Source: a candidate division KSB1 bacterium (GTDB lineage: Bacteria > Zhuqueibacterota > Zhuqueibacteria > Oleimicrobiales > Geothermoviventaceae). Taken from it: a stretch of 59,465 nt of DNA. Position numbers and translations under genes: made by a program. The DNA lies in NCBI GenBank assembly GCA_034506315.1, contig JAPDPT010000015.1, forward strand, positions 1-59,465, given 5' to 3'. Below the pieces are notes generated by a model. That model was given only the letters and a program-made list of their open reading frames with translations. It was not told the origin of the DNA and made no database searches. Below, one piece after another: positions 18,523-25,843 of this stretch; positions within the stretch are counted from its first letter, which is position 1; every line of letters starts with the position of its first letter.

Positions 18523-20799
18523 TCACCGCTCCACGGGCCGACCGGCGTCCCGTAGCCGCCGAACAAACTCGGCCGGTACCGGGTGGCCCAGAGCTTCCGC
18601 ATCGCGCAGGCGCTGCCTGGCCCTGTCGACCTGCCCCGCCTCCAAATAGGCCCGCGCCAGCTGAAAATAGGCTCTGGCCAGCGACGGGTCCAAGCGAACC
18701 GCAGCCTCGAGGTGAGCAGCCGCTTCCTGCACCCGTCCTTGATCCAGGAGAGCTGTCCCCAACGCGTACCGGGCCTCGGCGTGGGCGGAGTCGATCCTCA
18801 CAGCCCGGCTCAGGAAATCCACCGCCGATTCCCCAAAACCCCTCTGGTGTAGGATTACACCCAGTAAGAGGAGAGCCCCGAAGTGCCGGGGATTGAACCG
18901 GATTGCCTGGAGGAACTCGTCGAGCGCCCGGTCCGTCCTGGACTCCCGGAGGAGGCCCTTTCCGGCGAGGAAGTGCGCCTGAGCCCGCATCCTCGCCGCC
19001 TCCTCACCTGAGCCTAACTCCAGGTAGACCTGGGCAAGTCCCCGCAAGGCCTCCAGCGGCTCCTCCTCCCCCGAGATCGCCCGCAGATAGTAAGGGATCG
19101 CTTCCTCCAGGGAGCCTTTCTGGACATAGCAGTCCGCCAAATAGCGGAACCCTCGCGTCAGGCGGTCATCTAGGGACACCCCCTGGCGGAGGCAGAGGAG
19201 GGCGGAATCCACCTGGCCACGGAGCAGGAGCAGGCGGCCCAGGTCCACGTAAGCCTCGCTAAGGCCCGGAACGAGCTCCAGGGCGGAGCGAAACCACCGC
19301 AGAGCCGCAGTGAGGGAATCCCTCTCCATGGCCTGCACGCCGCGCGCCCAATAGGCCAGCGCCCTTTCCCGAGAAGCTTCGGAAACCCTCCCGAACAAGC
19401 GGTGGACTTCGGCCAGCGTCTCGTAAGCCTCAGGATAAATGGGGCGCTCCTGGAGCGCCCGCCGCAGGGCATTGTCAGCCGCTTTCTGATTGCCCAGGGC
19501 AGCGTACGCCTTTCCAAGGTACAGATACGCCTCCGCAAGCTGCCTCCTGCTTTCCTCCGGACCCAGGCAGAAATCCCACTCGTCAACCGTGGGCACGCGC
19601 CCGGAAGCCAGCCGCCCACCCTCCTTCCCCTTGCCCCAAAGACCCAGAGCCCTTTCCAGGGCCGCGCGGCCGCTGTCGACCTCTCCGAGGTCGATCCAGA
19701 CGCGGCCCAGCCGCTGCCAGGGGAGAAAGGAGAGGGAGTCCGCAGCCGCGGCCTCCCGGTAGTAACGCAAGGCAGCCTTTCGGTCTCCGGCTCTTTCGCG
19801 GATTTCCCCCAGGCCGAGCAGGGCTCTGGCGCACCGGGGATCTATACGTAGGGCCTCCTCCAATTGCTTCTGAGCTCCTTCCACTCGGCCGAGGGCGACC
19901 AACGCCGCAGCGGCATTGTAGCGGAATTCGGGCACATGCGGGGCGATCTCCGTGGCCTCCAGGAAGCAACCGAGGGCGTTCTCCGGGCTTCCCTGCAACC
20001 AGTAGGCGATCCCCTTGAGGTTGGCGGCCTCGCGGCGCCACGGCGGGCGACCCTCGAGCCAGGCGAGCTCCTCAAGCGCCCCTCTGGTGTCGCACTTGGT
20101 CAGGCGAGCCACAGCCAGGAGGTATCGTGCCTTGTAGTTACCCCCCTCACCCCCTACAGCTTGCTCCAGATTCTCGATCGCCGGATTAAGGTAGCCCAGG
20201 CGCAGGTACGTCCTGCCCAGGTTCCAGCGAGCCACAGGATCGCTCGGGGCAAGCCGGACGGCCACTTCGTACGCCTTGCGGGCCTCCTGAATCTGGCCAA
20301 GCTCCTCCTGCACAAGGCCGAGCGCCGTGTGCGCCCGGGCCTCCGTGGGCTCGATCCGAAGGGCCTCACGCGCCGCCTGCAGCGCCAGGTCCAGGCGCTT
20401 CTGGAGGCGATAGGCGTTCGCCAGGTTCACGTAACCCGGGCTGTACGACGGAAGCAATCGGATTGCTTCCTGGAACTCTGTCACAGCCGAGTCGAGCTTG
20501 CCCACATGGTAATAACAGGCCCCCAGGTTATTGTGAAGGTCGGGGTCGTAGGGAACGAGGCGGACGGCTTTGCGATAGTACTCCGCCGCGGCTTCGTATT
20601 GCCCCTCCGTCTCCAGGCGCAGGGCCGTTTGCGCGTAGTAGTTGGCCAGGGCTGGCTTGTTGCCTGCAAGCTCCTCCTCCACCGTCCTCGGGCGCCAACT
20701 GCAGGCCAGAACCAGACCCAAGAGGGCCGCTCCGGCCCACGATAGAGACCGGACAAGCCCTTTTCTCCCCCTGGCAAATCGCGCAGCTGGATCAGTCAT
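18523..20799 (-). CDS. TPR-repeat lipoprotein
   Basis: This 758-residue protein is built almost entirely of tetratricopeptide repeats. Clear units include AAAEYYRKAVRLVPYDPDLHNNLGACYYHVGKLDSAVTEFQEAIRLLPS and repeats with '..A...Y.A..L.P.....' every 34 residues to the C-terminus, roughly 15 or more by eye. The N-terminus has a basic start, a hydrophobic stretch (WAGAALLGLVLACSW) and a cysteine at a lipobox-like VLAC, so it is likely a lipoprotein, although the -3 to -1 residues are not ideal. TPR proteins scaffold complexes; the partner is unknown. The sequence ends shortly before the efp promoter. It lies 171 nt after the methyltransferase gene in the same direction, with no promoter that I can identify. 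Confidence 0.85.
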   Translation of the reverse strand: MTDPAARFARGRKGLVRSLSWAGAALLGLVLACSWRPRTVEEELAGNKPALANYYAQTALRLETEGQYEAAAEYYRKAVRLVPYDPDLHNNLGACYYHVGKLDSAVTEFQEAIRLLPSYSPGYVNLANAYRLQKRLDLALQAAREALRIEPTEARAHTALGLVQEELGQIQEARKAYEVAVRLAPSDPVARWNLGRTYLRLGYLNPAIENLEQAVGGEGGNYKARYLLAVARLTKCDTRGALEELAWLEGRPPWRREAANLKGIAYWLQGSPENALGCFLEATEIAPHVPEFRYNAAAALVALGRVEGAQKQLEEALRIDPRCARALLGLGEIRERAGDRKAALRYYREAAAADSLSFLPWQRLGRVWIDLGEVDSGRAALERALGLWGKGKEGGRLASGRVPTVDEWDFCLGPEESRRQLAEAYLYLGKAYAALGNQKAADNALRRALQERPIYPEAYETLAEVHRLFGRVSEASRERALAYWARGVQAMERDSLTAALRWFRSALELVPGLSEAYVDLGRLLLLRGQVDSALLCLRQGVSLDDRLTRGFRYLADCYVQKGSLEEAIPYYLRAISGEEEPLEALRGLAQVYLELGSGEEAARMRAQAHFLAGKGLLRESRTDRALDEFLQAIRFNPRHFGALLLLGVILHQRGFGESAVDFLSRAVRIDSAHAEARYALGTALLDQGRVQEAAAHLEAAVRLDPSLARAYFQLARAYLEAGQVDRARQRLRDAEALGHPVPAEFVRRLRDAGRPVER

Positions 20800-20970
20800 G
20801 GCCCTCTTCTGGGTGCTGCGTTGGAGTTCACCTTCGGCTCGTCCGATGAGCCTGGCTCCATCCTCCTGCGCGACCCGTGAAGCGAATCGCGACCCCGAGG
20901 CTTGCCGCCCTCCTCCCCTCGCGCGAGCTCTCGCTTCGCAGCTCAGCCCGCCGGCGCTCCGAACAGATCC

Positions 20971-21777
20971 CTAACCCAGCCACTCAAAGATGCACCGGGT
21001 CCCGAAGGAATCCGGTAAGAAGCGGAGGAGGAAGCGATCGCCTGCGCGGGGTGTCCAGACATAGGACCAGTTCGGGCACTTGCCGGCCTCGCAAACCACC
21101 ACGCCCTGATCCAAGATCCGCAGTCCGAAGACCAGCAGGTCGCCCGGACGGTCCCGGATGTCCACCGGCTGGGTGCGCAGACCCAATCCGAACTTCCAGG
21201 TGGCCGCCGCCTCCTGCAGTTCGTCCCCCTTCTCGGGGAAAAGCCCGGACACGAGAGCTCCCACAAGGCCTTGGAGAACCTGGGCTGTGACGACCTGGTC
21301 CACATAGTCGGCTGCGTTCACAAGGCCGTAGGCGAGCTCAGCCTCCGCGGGCAACACGGACGCTGGTCGAAACCGCAGATTCTCCAGAGCCCAGAGATCT
21401 TCGTCGTACAGGAGCTGGCCGAAGAAGTCGTGGACCAGCAAATCCACGGGCTCGGGGGGCTGGAACTCCTGGATTGCCTCTTCCAGCACCTCGACATTCC
21501 CGTAACGACCGAGGCGTTCACGGGCGATACCGGCCAGGATGGGGTTCTGTTCGACCGCGTAGACTTTCCGCGCGCCCAGGTTTGCCATCATCTCGGAGAA
21601 GAGTCCGAAACCGCAGCCCGCCTCCACGCAGACTTTCCCCTCGATGTGCCGACGGTGCCTGTGCAGGAGCCGGCGGTAGGCAGCCGTGCGCCTCCGATCC
21701 TCGTAGATGCTCACAAAGGCCAGAAGATCATCTACCTCGCGAAACCGCTCGGGCGGTAGCTCGTTGAGAATGTCCAC
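20971..21777 (-). CDS. SAM-dependent methyltransferase, protein-arginine-methyltransferase-like
   Basis: This 268-residue class I methyltransferase has motif I VCVEAGCGFGLFSEMMANLGARKVYAVEQNP and post-I acidic residue E. PVDLLVHDFFGQLLYDEDLW sits where PRMTs have the double-E loop (SE.MG..L..E..L); here Asp replaces several Glu. The following ENLRFRPASVLPAEAELAYGLV resembles the PRMT '..L.P.G...P....' block. The start is a GTG at 21777 with GGAGGA just upstream. It follows the GH31 gene by 59 nt and is probably cotranscribed with it. The substrate is unknown; bacterial PRMT-like proteins are seldom characterised. Confidence 0.75.
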   Translation of the reverse strand: MDILNELPPERFREVDDLLAFVSIYEDRRRTAAYRRLLHRHRRHIEGKVCVEAGCGFGLFSEMMANLGARKVYAVEQNPILAGIARERLGRYGNVEVLEEAIQEFQPPEPVDLLVHDFFGQLLYDEDLWALENLRFRPASVLPAEAELAYGLVNAADYVDQVVTAQVLQGLVGALVSGLFPEKGDELQEAAATWKFGLGLRTQPVDIRDRPGDLLVFGLRILDQGVVVCEAGKCPNWSYVWTPRAGDRFLLRFLPDSFGTRCIFEWLG

Positions 21778-21836
21778 GGCTCCTCCGGAGGTCCGAATAC
21801 CCTCAGACTGGACCTCGACGCGCTTACCGCTCGACT

Positions 21837-24158
21837 TCAGAAGCGCAGTTCGCTCCCATCGCCGAGTTCAGGCGGCGAGGAAGCGATCTCCAAAGACTCG
21901 CGGTAAAGGCCCTCTAAGTCCAGAATCCTCTCCTTGCTGTCCTTGCGGAGGTAAATCGGGAGCTTGTACAGGGGACAGGCAACACGGAGGGTCGTCGGCC
22001 CCTGCACGACGTTTCTCGGATTCCAGTAATCGATCCACATGCCGGCGGGGATGTACACGTCGCGTTCGCTGGCTCCCTCCTGCCACAGAGGCGCCACAAG
22101 GTAGTCCCTACCGTAGAAGTACTGATCCCAGACCTCCCAGGCATTGGGATCCTGGGGGTACTGGTAGAACATGGGTCGAATGATGGGGTGGCCGTACTCG
22201 TGGGCCTCCCGGGCGTACCGGTAACTGTACTCCTGGAGATGCTGGTGGAGCTTGGCGTAAGTTCGCCAGATGGCGATCACTTCGGCGTCGTAGCGAGGCT
22301 CGAAGGGCATGTCCCAGGGCGCGCGATCGGACGTGGGACCCACTTCCATAATGGGACAAAAGGCACTGAAAGCGAGCCATCGCGCTAAGACCTCCCGATA
22401 GGTAGGTTTCATATAACCCCCGGTGTCGGAGCCCCATACGGGGAAGCCGAGGATGGCGGCTCTCTGCGCCCCAATGATCATATTGCGCAGGCCGACGAAG
22501 GTGTTGGCCGCGTCTCCACCCCAGAAGACGGCGTACTGCTGAGATCCGGTGTACCCCGCCCGCGGCATCAGGACGAAATCTTTGCCACGGTGCTTGCGCG
22601 TAATCTCGTAGGTGCGCCGCGCGTACAGCACGGGGTAGTGATTGTGCAGCTCAGCCAGGCAGCGGCCGTCGTAGGCGCGTACTTCCCTCCCTGTCGGGAG
22701 GATCTCCTCCGAACGGTCCAGTTTGAAGCCGGCTACACCGTCGTCCAGTACCTTCTCCAGGTAGCGATGCCACCAGCGCACCGCGTGTGGGTTTGTGAAG
22801 TCCACTTTGACCCGCCCCTGATCCAGCTGGAGGAGGAACTCCAGGAACTGTTGCGGGCTCATCTGCTGGAGCTCCCCAGCCATCGCCTGACGAGCCGAAT
22901 CTACGGCCGCCTGGTTGTCGGGTGAGATTCGTCGCCGAAGACGCCAGCCCGCGTACATGGCCACCGCCTGGGGCGGGAGATTGCGGACAGCCTCCAGGGC
23001 GCGCTCCCGAGCTTTTTCCAGGGCTTCCACGCTGCCAAGGGGAGAGCCATCGTGGATCCCCAGCCAGGCCATCCGGAAGGAAGGCAGGAAGTAGCCCCTC
23101 TGGAGGGCTTCGCGCGCCAGGTCGCCCACCACCCAGGGAGCGATCCAGAGGAGCAATTTGATCCCGCGCCGGTCCAGCCAACGGATCATCTGGCGCGCGT
23201 TCGGGAAGCGTGTGGCGTCCCACTCGAAGGCCTCGTAGCCCCACTGCCCCCTGGCCCACGGGCGATCAATCCAGTAGACGGAACAAGGGATGTCCAGCTT
23301 TTCCATCATCATTACGTCTTCGTAGACCTGGGAATTGATGGGGCCACGGTAGGGAGTTCCGTCGTACAGGGTGTCGAGATTGCGGTGCTCGTCTCTCCAG
23401 CGCCACGGGCCGAAGGCCCAACGCGGAGGCAAGAAGGGCCGGCCCGCCACGGAGGTGTACATCTCCAGGATGCGTTCGGGGCTCTTCGACGGAAACACGT
23501 GATAGCTGAGGGAGGGGCCGTCGAAGCGGAACCAGACACGATCCGGCCGCTGGGCGGCCATGTCGAATTCCCCTGTCCACGTCCCCTCGACGAAGAGGCC
23601 GTAGCCCGCGCTGCTGAGGTAAAAGGGCGAGTAGATGGAGATCGTGCCGCGGGTGATCATTTCCACGTGGTGGCCCCGTCGATCCAGGCTGACGGGCACG
23701 GAGGGATCGCGCGGCACCCGATCGTCGTTGCCGAGCACCCGCTCCGTGAGCCCGTGGAAGTGTTCCTCGCTGCCGCAGGCCAGGGTTTCCCCAACGCCGA
23801 GGATACCCTCAGCTGGCTCCACGCGAACGCTTACTCGGCACCCGCCGTGCTTTTGCGGGGTTACCTGCACTGTGGCCCGACGTCCGTCGCTTGTAATGTA
23901 GGTGGCGCTCAGACGTCTCCGGCCGGCCTCGAAGCGCACCGCTTTGACCAGGAACTGGGGGCCTTTGTCGGTCAGATAAAAGAGCGAGGAGGCAGCGGTA
24001 TCAGCCTTCTGCTCCGCGAACACGACCTCCTCCCCTAACTTCAGCCGGAAGGAGAACGGTTCCCGCGTCGCCTCCAGCACGTAGCTTTGCTTCCTTCCGC
24101 CGCATCCCAGATCCAGAAAGCCAGCCACAACCAGCAGTACAATGGCCCATTTTCTCAT
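21837..24158 (-). CDS. Glycoside hydrolase family 31 lipoprotein
   Basis: This 773-residue retaining glycosidase of the alpha-glucosidase/alpha-xylosidase/sulfoquinovosidase family has an N-terminal signal ending LGCGG, suggesting lipid attachment. The beta-sandwich is followed by PPRWAFGPWRW and the (beta/alpha)8 barrel. The nucleophile is D481 in VAGFKLDRSEEI and the acid/base is probably D578 in PVWGSDTGGY. DIPCSVYWIDRPWARGQWGYEAFEWD and the C-terminal PIIRPMFYQYPQDPNAWEVWDQYFYGRDYLVAPLWQEGA are further family blocks. The substrate is not determinable by eye. The start at 24158 is preceded by GGGAGGTGG; the frame continues upstream into the dipeptidase tail. It is probably expressed from the pepD promoter at 25767-25795. 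Compare the degenerate GH31 at 25844-28120. Confidence 0.92.
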   Translation of the reverse strand: MRKWAIVLLVVAGFLDLGCGGRKQSYVLEATREPFSFRLKLGEEVVFAEQKADTAASSLFYLTDKGPQFLVKAVRFEAGRRRLSATYITSDGRRATVQVTPQKHGGCRVSVRVEPAEGILGVGETLACGSEEHFHGLTERVLGNDDRVPRDPSVPVSLDRRGHHVEMITRGTISIYSPFYLSSAGYGLFVEGTWTGEFDMAAQRPDRVWFRFDGPSLSYHVFPSKSPERILEMYTSVAGRPFLPPRWAFGPWRWRDEHRNLDTLYDGTPYRGPINSQVYEDVMMMEKLDIPCSVYWIDRPWARGQWGYEAFEWDATRFPNARQMIRWLDRRGIKLLLWIAPWVVGDLAREALQRGYFLPSFRMAWLGIHDGSPLGSVEALEKARERALEAVRNLPPQAVAMYAGWRLRRRISPDNQAAVDSARQAMAGELQQMSPQQFLEFLLQLDQGRVKVDFTNPHAVRWWHRYLEKVLDDGVAGFKLDRSEEILPTGREVRAYDGRCLAELHNHYPVLYARRTYEITRKHRGKDFVLMPRAGYTGSQQYAVFWGGDAANTFVGLRNMIIGAQRAAILGFPVWGSDTGGYMKPTYREVLARWLAFSAFCPIMEVGPTSDRAPWDMPFEPRYDAEVIAIWRTYAKLHQHLQEYSYRYAREAHEYGHPIIRPMFYQYPQDPNAWEVWDQYFYGRDYLVAPLWQEGASERDVYIPAGMWIDYWNPRNVVQGPTTLRVACPLYKLPIYLRKDSKERILDLEGLYRESLEIASSPPELGDGSELRF

Positions 24159-24228
24159 GGCCCACCTCCCGCGCCACTTCCCTCCAGGGCTGTCCTCCAA
24201 TCGTTGTCCAGAGCTCTCGCAGGTACGT

Positions 24229-25680
24229 TCAGGCAAGAGCCTCCAGAACCTTGGTCAGGAAATTCCAAAAGCGCTCCACGGACGGGATGTTGACGCGTTC
24301 GTCCGGGGAATGGGGGTGCTCAATCTGCGGACCCATGGAGATCATGTCCATCCCTGGAAATTTCTCCCCGATGATGCCCGTCTCCAACCCTGCGTGGATG
24401 GCCTTGACCTCCGCCTCTTTCCCGAAAAGCTGCCGATGGACCTCCTGCACGGCACGGAGGAGAGGAGAATTGAGGTTGGGGGTCCAGGCCGGGTAACCTC
24501 CGCCCTGCTCCACGGTCGCCCCCACCATCTCCGCCACGGCTCGGATGATGTCGCGGGTGGCATTCAGGGCCGACATGATCGAGCTGCGAGAGCTGAGTGA
24601 GATCTGCACCTGGTCGTTCATGGTGCGAACAACCGCCAGGTTGTTAGAGGTCTCCACCAATCCCGGCATTTCCTGGCTCATGGCCAGTACCCCGTGGGGA
24701 AGCCCCAGGAGAAGTCCGATGGTCCGGAGGTGACTATCGGCCGCCATGGGTGCCCGTGGATCTTCGACCGCGCGGACATCGAGGGCCATCTCCGTCTCCA
24801 CGGCCTTATATTCGAAGCGAATGGCCGCGAAGCTCTGGCGGAGAACTTCCTCCACCCGCCCCAACTCCTGCTCAGCCACGACTACCACCGCCTCTGCCTC
24901 CCGGGGAATAGCGTTTCGTTTGTTTCCCCCTTCCACACTGACCAGGCGGACCGGCGCCGTCTTCCCCAGCTCGTAAATGAGCCGGGCCACAACCCGGATG
25001 GCGTTGGCGCGCCCCTTGTCGATATCGATACCGGAGTGACCTCCACGCAGACCGGTCACGCCAATCCGGATCCTCGCGCCGGAAAAGGCGGGGTCACGCC
25101 GGATCGGAAGCGTCACCTCGTTATCCCCTCCGCCGGCACACCCGATGAACAGGACCCCCTCCTCCTCGCTGTCCAGGTTGATCAGCTTTCTGCCCTTGAG
25201 AAATCCGGGTTTCAGATGGCTTGCTCCAGTGAGTCCGGTCTCCTCGTCCACCGTGAACAGGCATTCGAGGGGGCCGTGGATCAATGCGCGATCCTCCAGC
25301 ACGGCCAGGGCGGCAGCCACGCCGATGCCGTTGTCGCTACCCAGCGTCGTGCCCATCGCCGTGAGCCAGTCACCCCTGCGCTCTACCTCGATGGGGTCCT
25401 TCCGGAAGTCGTGCTCCACGTCCGAGTTCTTCTCGCAGACCATGTCCAAGTGGCCCTGCAGGACGATGGTCTCTGCCCCCTCGTGACCGGGGCTGGCTGG
25501 CTTGCGCACCACGATGTTGCCCACCTCGTCCCTTTCCCACGCGAGGCCAAGGCGATGGGCGACCGAGATCACGTAGTCGCCCGCACCCGCCTCGTTCCCT
25601 GAGCAGCGCGGGATCTTGCGCAGCTCGTCGAAGTGCCGCCAGAGGTGCTCGGGTTTCAATTGTCTCAGATCGTACGCCAT
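24229..25680 (-). CDS. pepD: Aminoacyl-histidine dipeptidase (M20 family)
   Basis: This 483-residue zinc dipeptidase of the PepD/carnosinase-like M20C group cleaves unspecific Xaa-His and other dipeptides. Metal-binding blocks are visible: IVLQGHLDMVCEKN, GTTLGSDNGIGVAAALAVLED, FTVDEETGLTGASHL, and INLDSEEEGVLFIGCAGGGD. Near the end come IHAGLETGIIGEKFPGMDMISMGPQIEHPHSPDERVNI. No signal peptide is present, so it is cytoplasmic. The start at 25680 has AGGAGGAG about 4 nt upstream. It has its own promoter (25767-25795) overlapped by a near-perfect inverted repeat, and is followed by the GH31 gene after 70 nt. Confidence 0.95.
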   Translation of the reverse strand: MAYDLRQLKPEHLWRHFDELRKIPRCSGNEAGAGDYVISVAHRLGLAWERDEVGNIVVRKPASPGHEGAETIVLQGHLDMVCEKNSDVEHDFRKDPIEVERRGDWLTAMGTTLGSDNGIGVAAALAVLEDRALIHGPLECLFTVDEETGLTGASHLKPGFLKGRKLINLDSEEEGVLFIGCAGGGDNEVTLPIRRDPAFSGARIRIGVTGLRGGHSGIDIDKGRANAIRVVARLIYELGKTAPVRLVSVEGGNKRNAIPREAEAVVVVAEQELGRVEEVLRQSFAAIRFEYKAVETEMALDVRAVEDPRAPMAADSHLRTIGLLLGLPHGVLAMSQEMPGLVETSNNLAVVRTMNDQVQISLSSRSSIMSALNATRDIIRAVAEMVGATVEQGGGYPAWTPNLNSPLLRAVQEVHRQLFGKEAEVKAIHAGLETGIIGEKFPGMDMISMGPQIEHPHSPDERVNIPSVERFWNFLTKVLEALA

Positions 25681-25766
25681 CTCGCTCCTCCTGCGTAAGC
25701 GGCTTGGCACCTGTGATCCGGGTCCCCTAAGGAGCTTCCTGGAAGATCCGTTTTTCTGTCGACCGC

Positions 25767-25795
25767 AATGTACAGCTTGACCTCCGGCAGGTCAA
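25767..25795 (-). promoter_or_regulatory. Promoter of the pepD-GH31 transcript
   Basis: On the minus strand TTGACC, 17 nt, TACATT, then GCGG. The leader to the pepD ATG is about 80 nt. The -35 lies inside the inverted repeat at 25776-25796, so a repressor there would block RNA polymerase. Confidence 0.7.
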
Positions 25796-25796
25796 G
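25776..25796. promoter_or_regulatory. Operator candidate: CTTGACCT-N5-AGGTCAAG
   Basis: Perfect 8-bp arms around CCGGC, covering the -35 and the start of the spacer of the pepD promoter. The size and position fit a dimeric repressor site (21 bp). I do not find a second copy elsewhere in the window, and the regulator is unknown. Confidence 0.5.
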
Positions 25797-25843
25797 GCTT
25801 TTGGGGACGTCGTGGGGGCAGGCGCGTAACCCGGACCTGCAGT

